Positions 1 through 8,784 of a stretch of DNA of 64,000 nucleotides are shown here, piece after piece. The stretch lies in NCBI RefSeq assembly GCF_001425865.1, contig NZ_LMDS01000005.1, forward strand, positions 1,222,435 to 1,286,434, given 5' to 3'. The notes under the pieces were generated by a model, which was given only the letters and a program-made list of their open reading frames with translations, was not told the DNA's origin and searched no databases. The translations under genes and the position numbers were made by a program. This stretch comes from Rhizobacter sp. Root404. Its GTDB lineage: Bacteria > Pseudomonadota > Gammaproteobacteria > Burkholderiales > Burkholderiaceae_C. Position 1 is the stretch's first letter. Each line of letters begins with the position of its first letter.

Positions 1-2385
1 CAGCACGGTCGCCCCTTTCTCGGTCACGAACGGCAGCTGACGCAGCCGCTCGAGCGAGTCGCGGATTTCGCGTGGGTAGCGGACGTTGACGGGATACCGC
101 TCGCGGCCCTGGATGACCTCGCCGACGTTGTCGCCGCCGATGGCGGTCGAAACCACAGCCTGCACGTCCGCCACCGACAGGGCGTAACGCGCGGCAGCCA
201 GGCGGTCGACGTCCACGTCGATGTATCGACCGCCGGTCAAGCGCTCGGCGAGCGCTGACGAGACGCCGGCAACCCCCTTCACTGCCGCCTCGATTTGCGT
301 CGCCAGACGGTCGATGGTTGCCAGGTCTGCGCCGGCGACCTTGATGCCAACCGGACTCTTGATGCCGGTGGCCAGCATGTCGATGCGATTCCGGATTGGC
401 GGTACCCACACGTTGGAAAGGCCGGGTACCTTTACCACGCGGTCGAGCTCGTCGACCAGCCTGTCCGGCGTCATTCCCGCACGCCACTGCTCCCGCGGCT
501 TGAATTGGATGGTGGTCTCGAACATTTCCAGCGGCGCTGGGTCCGTTGCCGTGTCCGCGCGACCAGCTTTGCCGAACACGCGCTCGACCTCGGGTACGGT
601 CTTGATGAGCCGGTCGGTCTGCTGGAGCAGCTGAGCGGCCTTCGACACGGAAATGCCCGGCAGCGCTGACGGCATGTACAACAGGTCTCCCTCGTCGAGC
701 GCAGGCATGAACTCGCCTCCGAGGCGCGTGACCGGAATGGCCGTCAGCGCCAGCACCGCAGCGGACGCGACCAGGGTCGTCTTGGGGAAACGCAAGACTG
801 CATCGAGTGCCGGGCGGTAGACCGCAATCAGCAGGCGGTTCACCGGATTGGATGCTTCGTGCGGGATGCGTCCGCGGATGAAGTAGCCCATGAGCACCGG
901 GACCAGCGTCACCGACAAGCCCGCGGCCGCCGCCATCGCGTAGGTCTTCGTGAACGCCAGCGGTGAGAACAGTCGCCCTTCTTGGGCTTCGAGTGCGAAC
1001 ACCGGCACGAACGACAGCGCGATGACCACCAGCGAGAAGAAAAGAGCCGGCCCGACTTCGACGCAGGACTCGACCACCAGGTGCCAGCGCTCCGTTGTCG
1101 TCGGCGCTCGGCCATGCTCCGCCTCGAAGGCTTCGATGTGCTTGGCCATGTTCTCGACCATCACGACCGAGGCATCGGTCATCGCGCCGATGGCGACGGC
1201 GATGCCACCTAGCGAGAGGATGTTCGCGCTGACGCCTTGCCAGTGCATGACGATGTAGGCTGCGAGGACGCCAACCGGGAGCGCGACTACCGCCACCAGC
1301 GCCGAGCGCAGATGGAATATGAAGATGGCGCAGACGACCGCCACCACGACGAACTCTTCGATGAGCTTGGAGCGCAGGTTGTCGACAGCCCGGTCGATGA
1401 GCTTGGAGCGGTCGTAGGTCTCGACCACTTCGACGCCCGGCGGCAGGCTGGGCTTGAGCGCAGCAAGCTTGGCCTTGACCGCCTCGATGGTTGTACGGGC
1501 GTTCTTGCCCGAGCGCATCACCACGACACCGCCGGCGACCTCGCCCTCCCCATCGAGCTCGGCAATGCCGCGGCGCATCTCTGGCCCGATCTGCACGGTC
1601 GCAACGTCTCGGAGCAGCACCGGCGTCGTGCCGGACAACGACAAGGGAATGGTGCGGAAGTCGTCCAGCGACTTCAGGAACCCGCGTGAGCGCACCATGT
1701 ACTCGGCTTCGGCCATCTCGACGACCGACCCGCCCGAGGATTGGTTGGCGTTCTTCAGCGCCTCCATCACCGCCCCTTGCGTGACGCCAAGCGCGCGCAT
1801 GCGGTCGGGGTCGAGCACGACCTGGTACTGCTTGACCATGCCGCCGATGCTGGCGACCTCGGAAACATCGGGAACGGTCTTCAGTTCGAACTTCAGGAAC
1901 CAATCGTTCAGCGCGCGCAGCTGGCTGAGGTCGTTCTTGCCCGTCCGGTCGACCAGTGCGTACTCGTAGACCCAGCCCACGCCGGTCGCGTCCGGGCCCA
2001 GCGCCGCAGTCGCGCCCGGCGGCAGCTTGCTCTGCACCTGGTTGAGGTACTCGACGACGCGCGACCTCGCCCAATACGCGTCGGTCTTGTCGTCGAACAG
2101 GATGTAGACGAACGAGTCGCCGAAGAAGCTGTAGCCGCGGACGGTCTTGGCACCGGGGACGCTGAGCATCGTCGTGGTTAGCGGGTACGTGACTAAGTCC
2201 TCGACCACCTGCGGCGGCTTGCCCGGGTACGTGGTCCGCACTATCACTTGAACGTCGCTCAAATCGGGCAACGCGTCTACTGGCGTCTTCTTGACCGACC
2301 ACAGCCCCGCGGCCACTAGAAAGGCAGTCGCCATCAGCACGAGGAACCGGTTGCCGACCGACCAACGGATGAGCGTGGCAATCAC
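1..2385 (-). CDS. cusA: Heavy-metal RND efflux pump, CusA type (3' end outside window)
   Basis: Inner-membrane proton-driven pump of the HME-RND family, predicted to move Cu(I)/Ag(I) through a CusCBA complex. About 795 of the usual 1040 residues lie in the window; the C-terminal quarter is cut off. I translated the frame to the edge and saw no stop. It starts with GTG (2385-2383) overlapping the cusB stop as GTGA. The TM4 motif reads GAMTDASVVMVEN, with the conserved Asp and Glu. Met residues in the contexts PLEMFETT and RNRIDMLATG match the positions of the CusA methionine pathway, which argues for Cu/Ag rather than Zn/Co. Last gene of cusC-cusB-cusA, all overlapping by 4 bases. The assignment to monovalent metal is inference from those Met contexts. 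Confidence 0.93.
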   Translation of the reverse strand, partial: MIATLIRWSVGNRFLVLMATAFLVAAGLWSVKKTPVDALPDLSDVQVIVRTTYPGKPPQVVEDLVTYPLTTTMLSVPGAKTVRGYSFFGDSFVYILFDDKTDAYWARSRVVEYLNQVQSKLPPGATAALGPDATGVGWVYEYALVDRTGKNDLSQLRALNDWFLKFELKTVPDVSEVASIGGMVKQYQVVLDPDRMRALGVTQGAVMEALKNANQSSGGSVVEMAEAEYMVRSRGFLKSLDDFRTIPLSLSGTTPVLLRDVATVQIGPEMRRGIAELDGEGEVAGGVVVMRSGKNARTTIEAVKAKLAALKPSLPPGVEVVETYDRSKLIDRAVDNLRSKLIEEFVVVAVVCAIFIFHLRSALVAVVALPVGVLAAYIVMHWQGVSANILSLGGIAVAIGAMTDASVVMVENMAKHIEAFEAEHGRAPTTTERWHLVVESCVEVGPALFFSLVVIALSFVPVFALEAQEGRLFSPLAFTKTYAMAAAAGLSVTLVPVLMGYFIRGRIPHEASNPVNRLLIAVYRPALDAVLRFPKTTLVASAAVLALTAIPVTRLGGEFMPALDEGDLLYMPSALPGISVSKAAQLLQQTDRLIKTVPEVERVFGKAGRADTATDPAPLEMFETTIQFKPREQWRAGMTPDRLVDELDRVVKVPGLSNVWVPPIRNRIDMLATGIKSPVGIKVAGADLATIDRLATQIEAAVKGVAGVSSALAERLTGGRYIDVDVDRLAAARYALSVADVQAVVSTAIGGDNVGEVIQGRERYPVNVRYPREIRDSLERLRQLPFVTEKGATVL

Positions 2386-3890
2386 TTGGCTCCTCCAGTT
2401 CGCTGGACCGACACGAGCTCGTAGTCCATGGCGCCACCCTTCTTGAACTCGAAGCGGACGGTGTCGCCAGGCTTGATGTCAGCGAAGGCCTTGGCATTCG
2501 GCTTGCCGAAACCCATCGTCATCGACGGCCATTTCAGCGCGGCAGTTGGGCCATGCGAGATGGTGATGCCGTCGGTTTCGACGCTCTCGACCTTGCCTTC
2601 GCCGACGAAAACGCCGGAGGTCGCTGCGGACATGGACGCGGCCGAGGCCGGTGCTTCCGCGGCTGCCGCGCTCATGCTGCCGGTCACCGAACGCAGGCGA
2701 GCCTCCGAGTCGATGAGGAACTGGCCACTGGCCACGACCACCTCACCTTCGGTGAGGCCTTGCGTGACTTCTATGTCCTCGCGCACCTCTTGACCAACGC
2801 TCACGTCCCGACTTTCGAACGAGCCGTTCTCCTTGCGCACGAGGACGACAGCGCGCTTGCCCGTACGGATGACGGCCTCGGAGGGAACAACGAGTCGCGA
2901 CGAAGTCGGACCGGCCACCTGCAGGCGCAGCAGCATCCCCGGGGTGAGTTTGCCGCGCTTGTTGTCGACTTCGAAGCGAGCCTGCAGCGTCCGGGTGCTG
3001 GCGCTGACCTGCGGGAGGATTTCCTTCAGTTCGCCGTCGAACGTCTGTGAGGCGTCGGCCTGCAGCACCGCTTTGACTTTCTGGCCCCGCGTGAGGCGAA
3101 TGGCTTGGGCTTCTGGCACCTCGGCCACGGCCCACACCTTCTCCAGCCCGGCGATGCGGAACAGCGTCATCCCCGGCGAAACGGCCATACCCTCGCGCAC
3201 GCCCAACTCGGCGACGACGCCGCTGACTGGCGCACTGAGGGTGAAGCGCGCCTGTGCAGTCCCCGACTCTTCGCTCTGGCGGATGAGGGACTCGGGAATG
3301 GACATCGCGCGCATGCGGTCTCGTGCAGCCGCGATGAGGTCTTGCGGCACGCCGGCGCGCTTCAGCGCAAGCAACTCGTTCTGGGGGCCGAGCCAATCGG
3401 GCGCGAAGATGGTCGCAAGCGCTTGTCCCGTGCGGACCTGCTCCATCGGTGCCCGCACTGCAAGGCGCTCCACGTAGCCTGCGACCCGCGTTTGGACGGC
3501 CACGTTGAGGCGTTCGTCGAATTGCACCGCACCTACCGCGTCGAAGGAAGCCGAGATGTCGGCCTTTCGTACTGCGGCGGTGCGGATGCCGAGGTTCTGC
3601 TGCACCGTCGGACTGACCTTGACCCCACCGTCACTGGCGTCGCCGTCGGCGTAGACCGGCACCAGCTGCATGTCCATGAACGGAGACTTGCCGGGCTTGT
3701 CGAACCGTTGGCCCGGCACCATGGGATCGTGCCAGTAGAGAACTTTCTTGTCGGCAGAACCCGATGCGCCAGGCGCAGTTGTCGTGGCCATCTCGGTGGA
3801 ACCACTGGTGTGCCGGCCGGCGTAGAAGCTGCCCGCGACCAGGGCGGCAGCGCCCAGCAGCGACAGCGCAATGACTTGAGCGCGCTTCAT
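2382..3890 (-). CDS. cusB: CusB-type periplasmic adaptor with fused CusF domain
   Basis: Membrane-fusion protein linking the CusA pump to the CusC channel. The 502 residues contain an N-terminal anchor or signal (about 1-25), a heavy-metal-binding domain around 50-82 (YWHDPMVPG ... PFMDMQLVPVY), the barrel-sandwich and beta-barrel adaptor core to about 400, and a C-terminal CusF-like domain from about 426. In that domain His446, Trp454, Met457 and Met459 (KWPSMTM) match the CusF Cu(I) site. Such fusions replace or supplement a separate CusF; a free cusF lies about 4 kb away at 7970-8314. Its start overlaps the cusC stop as ATGA. Confidence 0.95.
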   Translation of the reverse strand: MKRAQVIALSLLGAAALVAGSFYAGRHTSGSTEMATTTAPGASGSADKKVLYWHDPMVPGQRFDKPGKSPFMDMQLVPVYADGDASDGGVKVSPTVQQNLGIRTAAVRKADISASFDAVGAVQFDERLNVAVQTRVAGYVERLAVRAPMEQVRTGQALATIFAPDWLGPQNELLALKRAGVPQDLIAAARDRMRAMSIPESLIRQSEESGTAQARFTLSAPVSGVVAELGVREGMAVSPGMTLFRIAGLEKVWAVAEVPEAQAIRLTRGQKVKAVLQADASQTFDGELKEILPQVSASTRTLQARFEVDNKRGKLTPGMLLRLQVAGPTSSRLVVPSEAVIRTGKRAVVLVRKENGSFESRDVSVGQEVREDIEVTQGLTEGEVVVASGQFLIDSEARLRSVTGSMSAAAAEAPASAASMSAATSGVFVGEGKVESVETDGITISHGPTAALKWPSMTMGFGKPNAKAFADIKPGDTVRFEFKKGGAMDYELVSVQRTGGAK

Positions 3891-5119
3891 TGAGCACCTC
3901 CATTCACGATGGGTTTGAAGGCGAGCTGAGCCTGCGCCTTGGCGAGGTCGCGCTGCAGCGTGAGCAGCTTCCGTTGGGCTTCAACTTCCATGTGCCGCGC
4001 CTCGAACAGCGACACCAGCGTCACCTGGTTCGAGCGGTACCCGGCGAGCGCGGCGGCTGTTCGTTGCTGCGTTGGCGCCACCACCGACGTCTGGCATCGC
4101 TGGATGCGGTCGGTCAGGCGCTGAGCGTCGCTGGTCAGGCCGCGAAACTCCGCTTGTGCCGCACGGGTTGCTTCGGCCAGAGTGCCCTCGGCCTTGTCGA
4201 CCAGCGCGAGCTTGGACGCTGTGTCTCGGTCCTGCCGCTCCGCTGGCGACACTGGAAGCGGGATGCTCACGCCGAACGACACCATGTCCGAGTAGCCGGT
4301 CCGCTGACCGTAGGACACCTCCCAGGACCAGTTGGGCTTGCGGTTGCTTGCGGCGACCGCCGCTTCCTGGCGCGCGAGCTCGATGTCACGCTGCGCCGCC
4401 AGCACCATCGGGTGGCTCGCGACGAAAGCTTGCTCATCGAGACGGGCTAGTTCGACCGGCGCTGCGAGGTCGTCGGTCTTGAGGCCGACCCATCGCTCCA
4501 ACGCGACGCGAGCGGTACCCTGCTGCTGCCGGACCTCTGCGGACTCGTCCTCGGCGATGCCTCGCGAACTGGTCGCGGCCAGCACCTCCTGGCTGCTGCC
4601 AGCGGATGAGGACAACCGAGCCTTGGCGGCTTCCAGTTCCTCGTGAACATGGTGCTCGGAAAGCGTGGTCAGCTTGAGCGTCTCGCCGGCGAAGTAGGCA
4701 TCGACGTAGGCGAGCGCCGTCTGCAGTCGAACGTCGGCCGCCGCGGCTTGGACAGCAACGGACTCGCGGCTGACCATCGCATCGGCGGCAGCTTGGCGGG
4801 CGGCGCGTTTCTCCGCCGAGACCCACTCCTGCCCAATGCCGATGCGCTTCATCGTCATGGAGTCGCGCGTGGTGCTGAGGCGGTCGCCACCGGTGACGGG
4901 CAAGTTGTCGACACCGGCACGGAGTGTCGGGTCCGGCAGTTGGCCGGCCGCGCGGGCCGCCTCCGAGGCGCTGACGACGCCGGCGCGCGCCGACCGTTTG
5001 GCTTCGGAGCGTTGAACCGCCAGGTCGAGCGCCTGGGTAAGCGTGAGCGGTGCAGCGACCGTCAGTGCCGGCAGCAATGCGACGGCCAAGGCCACCGCGC
5101 GCAGGGGTAGAGTGAACAT
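3887..5119 (-). CDS. cusC: TolC-family outer membrane channel of the Cus system
   Basis: Outer-membrane efflux protein (OEP family), the exit duct of the CusCBA pump. I chose the ATG at 5119 because it gives a clean signal peptide (MFTLPLRAVALAVALLP, cleavage near AAP) and a GGAG ribosome site about 6 bases upstream; an upstream ATG at 5170 would add 17 residues without signal character. The 410-residue product has the two long coiled-coil repeats of the family and ends in an Ala/Gln-rich helix. First gene of the cusCBA unit. It lacks the N-terminal lipobox Cys seen in E. coli CusC. Confidence 0.9.
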   Translation of the reverse strand: MFTLPLRAVALAVALLPALTVAAPLTLTQALDLAVQRSEAKRSARAGVVSASEAARAAGQLPDPTLRAGVDNLPVTGGDRLSTTRDSMTMKRIGIGQEWVSAEKRAARQAAADAMVSRESVAVQAAAADVRLQTALAYVDAYFAGETLKLTTLSEHHVHEELEAAKARLSSSAGSSQEVLAATSSRGIAEDESAEVRQQQGTARVALERWVGLKTDDLAAPVELARLDEQAFVASHPMVLAAQRDIELARQEAAVAASNRKPNWSWEVSYGQRTGYSDMVSFGVSIPLPVSPAERQDRDTASKLALVDKAEGTLAEATRAAQAEFRGLTSDAQRLTDRIQRCQTSVVAPTQQRTAAALAGYRSNQVTLVSLFEARHMEVEAQRKLLTLQRDLAKAQAQLAFKPIVNGGAQ

Positions 5120-5195
5120 GGGAACTCCGAAGACAAACGGGGCGTTTGCTGGCGAGCGGGCAAGCCGCACCAGCGCCGGTCAGTCGACGGAGGGG

Positions 5196-5579
5196 TCAGA
5201 CGCGGAGTCTGAGCGTGGAAAGGAAGACGGGGTCCGGAGGCGGACGTGCTTCGGGCGAAGACGTTGCCGGGAGGGCTTCAGCCTCGACAGCGTCGAGAAC
5301 GAGCGGCAACACGAGGACCTGCACGACCATCGGCACCGATGCTGCAGGAAGCTTGACCACCTCGAAAGACTGCGCGGCTCCGGCCGAGTGCTGGTGGCAA
5401 AGGACAGGCTGCGCCTGGTCCATGCCCTCGCAGGGCTCGCCTGCGGCCATCATTTGCGCCATGGCTGCAGCGTCCGCTTGGCCCGGGCAGACGTAGTTCG
5501 CCAACGCCAGCTGTGAGAACAGCAGCGACAGCACGACGAAGAACGTCGTGGTCAGGCGGTGGATGGAACGACGCGTCAT
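5196..5579 (-). CDS. Small exported Cys/His protein upstream of cusCBA
   Basis: Unrecognised 127-residue protein. It opens with a signal peptide (RLTTTFFVVLSLLFSQLALA) followed by NYVCPGQ, a Met/Gln stretch, and CxGMDQAQPVLCHQH, so Cys and His pairs sit where an exported copper-binding or sensor-like protein would have them. A second hydrophobic segment near residues 80-95 could be a membrane anchor. Similar small Cys/His proteins commonly lead metal-resistance operons, as CzcI does. I prefer the second ATG (5579), which has GGA at the right spacing, over the ATG at 5585. Transcribed in the same direction as cusC with a gap of 76 bases. The function is unknown. Confidence 0.7.
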   Translation of the reverse strand: MTRRSIHRLTTTFFVVLSLLFSQLALANYVCPGQADAAAMAQMMAAGEPCEGMDQAQPVLCHQHSAGAAQSFEVVKLPAASVPMVVQVLVLPLVLDAVEAEALPATSSPEARPPPDPVFLSTLRLRV

Positions 5580-5671
5580 GAGCATCCGAAGTGTAGCCGC
5601 GGCGGTTTAGTCAGTTGACAAAGGTTGGGCTTACGCCCTCTCAGAAGAACATGAGTGTGGCCATGCCCTTC

Positions 5672-6205
5672 TCAGTGCTTGTGTCCGCTCGTCGCCCCGG
5701 TGTAGCCCCGCGCCTCGTTGTACAGGGCAACCTGCTGGTCGGTCAGCAACCGACGGGTTTTCAAATGGGCGACGAGGTGCGCGGCGCGCAGTTGGCCGTT
5801 GAGCGCGGCAATGCGCTCCGTCGCCGCCACGATGGCTTTCTCGTCCGCTGTCCCGCGCTTGAAGGCCTCGTCAAGCTCACCCTCGGCCGCGATGACCTGC
5901 TGCCCCAATCGCTGTGCTGATGCCTTCATCTCCGCGCTGATACGCTGCAGGCCCACTTGTTGGTCGGCTGTCACCATGAGCCGTTCCTGCAGTTCGAGGA
6001 CGTGCAGTGGCCCGGGAACTCCATTCAACTCGGCCGGCAGCGAGGCACCCATGCCGCGCCCTACTTGCAAGTCCGATACCTGCTCGGGCGACAAAGCCTT
6101 GATGTCCCGGCTCTGGAGCTCTTTGTACGGGCTACTGTGCTGATGCTGCGCCCAGGCCGATGGAGCGACCAGTGCAAGAGCGAGGAGCAGGATACGTGGG
6201 CACAT
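5672..6205 (-). CDS. CpxP/Spy-like periplasmic metal-stress protein
   Basis: 177-residue exported helical protein. The start at 6205 gives a signal peptide (MCPRILLLALALVAPSAWA) followed by QHQHSSPY. The mature part is almost all helix, with SPEQVSDLQVGRGM near the start and LLTDQQVALYNEARGY near the end, which resembles the LTxxQ repeats of the CpxP/Spy/ZraP family. Such proteins act as periplasmic chaperones or metal buffers and often sit near Cus or Zra genes. Short His runs occur at both ends (HQH, GHKH). The family call is from overall character, not a clear motif. Confidence 0.75.
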   Translation of the reverse strand: MCPRILLLALALVAPSAWAQHQHSSPYKELQSRDIKALSPEQVSDLQVGRGMGASLPAELNGVPGPLHVLELQERLMVTADQQVGLQRISAEMKASAQRLGQQVIAAEGELDEAFKRGTADEKAIVAATERIAALNGQLRAAHLVAHLKTRRLLTDQQVALYNEARGYTGATSGHKH

Positions 6206-6215
6206 AGGGCCTCCG

Positions 6216-6833
6216 TCAATGGTCGAGGCGACAGAAGCAGTACACGAACTGCTGTGTCGAGCCCCAAGGGGTTGTGTGCAGATTGATGCTGTGGTCCAGG
6301 AGCCGGAACTGCCCACCGAATTCGTCGTGAAGCGCCTCCGACGAATACCGAGACACCGGCAGGCCGCTGCACTGCGAAGGTCCTTCGGGGCCGAACGCGC
6401 CGACGACGGCGAACCCGCCAGGCTTCAACGCTCTCAGCACCTGCGCGACGTAGGCGCTCCGCTGTTGGGGCTCCGTGAGGAAGTGGAAGACGGCGCGGTC
6501 GTGCCAGACATCGAAGGATGCGGGCGCGAAGTCGTGCGCCAGGACGTCGGCGTCGAGCCAGACCACCCCGCCCGCGCGGGCGCCCAACCGCGCACGAGAT
6601 ACCTCAAGGGCCTTCTCGGAGAGGTCGAGTACGGTGACTTTCTCGTACTCGGCGTCAACCAAGTCGTCGACCAGCGTGGACTCGCCGCCGCCGACGTCGA
6701 TGAGGCTGGCAGTCAGCGGTACGCCTGTCTTGCGGATATACGCCAATGACTCCTGCAGGTGTGGCGCGTACCAGCTGACAGCGTCTGGCGCTTTCGTGCC
6801 GTATACCGCTTCCCAGTGTGACTTCGGCTCCAT
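6216..6833 (-). CDS. SAM-dependent class I methyltransferase
   Basis: 205-residue Rossmann-fold methyltransferase. Motif I reads LIDVGGGESTLVDDL, motif II has TVLDLSEKALEVSR, and the post-motif is WLDADVLAHDF. The N-terminal HWEAVYGTKAPDAVSWY is typical of a family of small-molecule methyltransferases annotated as TehB-like or thiopurine-like. I place the start at 6833 because homologues start shortly before HWE; in-frame ATGs at 6869 and 6875 would overlap the stop of the transporter gene upstream. The substrate is unknown; methylation of a metalloid or thiol is possible from the context but not shown. Confidence 0.85.
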   Translation of the reverse strand: MEPKSHWEAVYGTKAPDAVSWYAPHLQESLAYIRKTGVPLTASLIDVGGGESTLVDDLVDAEYEKVTVLDLSEKALEVSRARLGARAGGVVWLDADVLAHDFAPASFDVWHDRAVFHFLTEPQQRSAYVAQVLRALKPGGFAVVGAFGPEGPSQCSGLPVSRYSSEALHDEFGGQFRLLDHSINLHTTPWGSTQQFVYCFCRLDH

Positions 6834-6858
6834 CTTCACGTCCGTTCTCGTTTGGTCG

Positions 6859-7923
6859 CTAGTGTGCATGGCCATGCCGATGATGGATGTCCGGGTAGTG
6901 GGGATGCTTGTGCGTCAGCACTTCATGGCGATGCTGGTGCGCATGCGGCTCGGCGCTGTCCCAGTCGAAGTGGTGAGCGTGCTGGTGATGCTCATCGTGG
7001 CGATGCGGGTGAGAGTGCTCGAGCGGCTCGTGGCTGTGTGCGTGAAGGTGCCGTTCCCGCACATGAAGCCAAACACCGAGTGCCATCAACGCCGCCGCCG
7101 CCCAAAACAGCGGAGCTGGCGCACTTGGCCAGATGGCGAGCGAGATGACGACGCCAAACAGCGGCGCGACCGAGAAGTAGGCGCCAGTGCGCGCTGTGCC
7201 CAGTACCCGAAGGCCGACCACAAACAGAGTCAGGCTCAGCCCATACCCGAAGAACCCCAGCAGTAAGCTGGCCCCGACGGTGGGCAACGCGGGCAGGCTC
7301 ACTCCATTGGCCAGCGCCAAGGCCGTGTTGCAAGCGCCCGCAACGAGACCCTTGAGTCCAGCGACGAGCATCGCGTCGTTCGTCGACACCTTTCGGGTCA
7401 AATTGTTGTCGATGGCCCAGCACAGACAGGCCCCCAGGATGAAGAGAGCTCCGGTCGACAAGGCTGCGCCTCCAGGCTCCCAGGATAGAAGCACTCCCCC
7501 GGCAACGATGGCAATCATGCCCAGGACGATTTGCCGGTCCGCGTTCTCCTTGAACACCAACCAGGCGATGACCGCCGTCAGCACGCCTTCGACATTCAGC
7601 AAGAGCGAAGCCGACGCGCCGCTGGTCTGATTCAATCCCAGCATCAGCAACGCCGGCCCAAGCATGCCGCCGAACACGATTGCGCCCAGCAGCCATGGCA
7701 TTTCCTTACGCGGGATTTCGAGATTGGTTTGCGTCTGACCCGCAGCGCGTTCGCGTGCCCACCGCAACGCGAGCAGCAGAGTCAGACCCAGGCCGCTCCC
7801 CAGGTAGAGCAACCCGGCGAGGAGGAGCGCAGGTACATCGCCGACGAGTAGCTTGGCAAGTGGTGTGCTGGCACCGAACAGCAGGGCAGCGGCAAGTGCG
7901 GGAGTGGCTGTGCGCAACGACAT
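6859..7923 (-). CDS. DMT/EamA-family transporter with His-rich tail
   Basis: Inner-membrane permease of the drug/metabolite transporter superfamily with ten predicted helices in two EamA repeats (about residues 5-140 and 155-285). After the last helix comes a cytosolic tail of about 65 residues with more than 20 histidines in HxH and HxHxH patterns. A tail like this is usual in CDF, ZIP or P1B metal transporters but not in the DMT core family, so divalent-metal binding is likely (inference). An ATG four codons upstream (7935) is an alternative start. It lies between cusF and the methyltransferase gene on the same strand. Confidence 0.85.
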   Translation of the reverse strand: MSLRTATPALAAALLFGASTPLAKLLVGDVPALLLAGLLYLGSGLGLTLLLALRWARERAAGQTQTNLEIPRKEMPWLLGAIVFGGMLGPALLMLGLNQTSGASASLLLNVEGVLTAVIAWLVFKENADRQIVLGMIAIVAGGVLLSWEPGGAALSTGALFILGACLCWAIDNNLTRKVSTNDAMLVAGLKGLVAGACNTALALANGVSLPALPTVGASLLLGFFGYGLSLTLFVVGLRVLGTARTGAYFSVAPLFGVVISLAIWPSAPAPLFWAAAALMALGVWLHVRERHLHAHSHEPLEHSHPHRHDEHHQHAHHFDWDSAEPHAHQHRHEVLTHKHPHYPDIHHRHGHAH

Positions 7924-7969
7924 GGCGGACTTCAAGGGTTCTAGGCTTCAATGTAGCGGCCAGGCCACC

Positions 7970-8314
7970 TCACTTGGCAGGTTGAATTGCCGTCACGGTG
8001 AAGGCGCCATTGACCTTCTCGGCCGTGAACTTGACCTTGTCGCCCTCCTTCAAGCCGTCGAGAAGCTTTGGGTCGGCGGCCTTGAAGACCATCGTCATGG
8101 CGGGCATCTCGAGGTTAACCAATGGGCCGTGCCGCAGCGTCACCTTGCCCTGGTCCTTGTCAAGCTTGCGCACCTCGCCGTCGCTCTGCGGGGCGGCAGC
8201 CGTCGCAGGATGATGCGCGGAGTGTTCAGCAGCGGACGCCGGTGCGGTCTGGGCGTTGACGACGAACGCGGCCGAGGCGATGGTGGCAAGGGTGATGATG
8301 TGAGTGAACTTCAT
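7970..8314 (-). CDS. cusF: Periplasmic Cu(I)/Ag(I) chaperone CusF
   Basis: 114-residue exported small beta-barrel. The start at 8314 is preceded by AAGGAG and gives a signal peptide ending near VVNAQ. A His-containing linker (EHSAHHPAT) leads to the CusF fold, with the metal site at His62, Met73 and Met75 in RHGPLVNLEMPAMTM. E. coli CusF has Trp in the place occupied here by Met70, so the cation-pi ligand is replaced by a thioether. The CusF-like domain fused to CusB in this window keeps the Trp. It is expected to hand Cu(I) or Ag(I) to CusB. Confidence 0.92.
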   Translation of the reverse strand: MKFTHIITLATIASAAFVVNAQTAPASAAEHSAHHPATAAAPQSDGEVRKLDKDQGKVTLRHGPLVNLEMPAMTMVFKAADPKLLDGLKEGDKVKFTAEKVNGAFTVTAIQPAK

Positions 8315-8325
8315 GTTGGACTCCT

Positions 8326-8784
8326 TCAGGATTTGGGGTAGTGGGCGAAGACGGTCGAACGACCGCTCTTGTCGATGAGAAAAACGTCGAACGGGTCTTC
8401 GCGGTCGCCGTACTCCATGCCGGGCGAGCCAACGGGCATGCCGGGCACGGAAAGGCCGATGGCCGCCGGCTTGGTTGCGAGCAGGCGCTTGACCTCTGCT
8501 GCAGGTACATGGCCCTCGACGACGTAGCCACTGACGATGCCCGTGTGGCAACTGCCGAATTTGTCCTTGAGCCCGTAGCGTTTGCGGGTGACCGTGGTAT
8601 CGCCGACCTCGGTCACCTTCACAGGGAAGCCGGCGGCCTTCAAGTGGTCCACCCAGGCGCCGCAGCAGCCACACGTGGGCCTCTTGAACACTTCGACCAA
8701 AGGCAAGGCTGTCACAGCGAGGGCCGGCAGTGCGGTAACTGCAGCACTCGCGGTCAGAGTGGTCAGGAAGTGGCGGCGCTTCAT
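8326..8784 (-). CDS. DUF411 metal-binding exported protein
   Basis: 152-residue protein with an N-terminal signal (MKRRHFLTTLTASAAVTALP, with an RR pair that may mean Tat export) and the DUF411 domain: PTCGCCGAWVDHL, then GSCHTGIVSGYVVEGHVP, GLSVPGMPVGSPGME and a terminal FDVFLIDKSG. The CxCC cluster and the Met/Cys positions suggest Cu(I) binding; the family is common in copper clusters, but its role is not established. Start at 8784 chosen for the signal peptide; it overlaps the cupredoxin stop by 4 bases, so the two are translationally coupled. Confidence 0.88.
   Translation of the reverse strand: MKRRHFLTTLTASAAVTALPALAVTALPLVEVFKRPTCGCCGAWVDHLKAAGFPVKVTEVGDTTVTRKRYGLKDKFGSCHTGIVSGYVVEGHVPAAEVKRLLATKPAAIGLSVPGMPVGSPGMEYGDREDPFDVFLIDKSGRSTVFAHYPKS

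Noticed and set aside
5586..5671. MerR-type promoter (TTGTCA with 20-base spacing to TACACT) before the small Cys/His gene
   Set aside because: There is no inverted repeat in the spacer and the spacing is off by one; not enough to claim.
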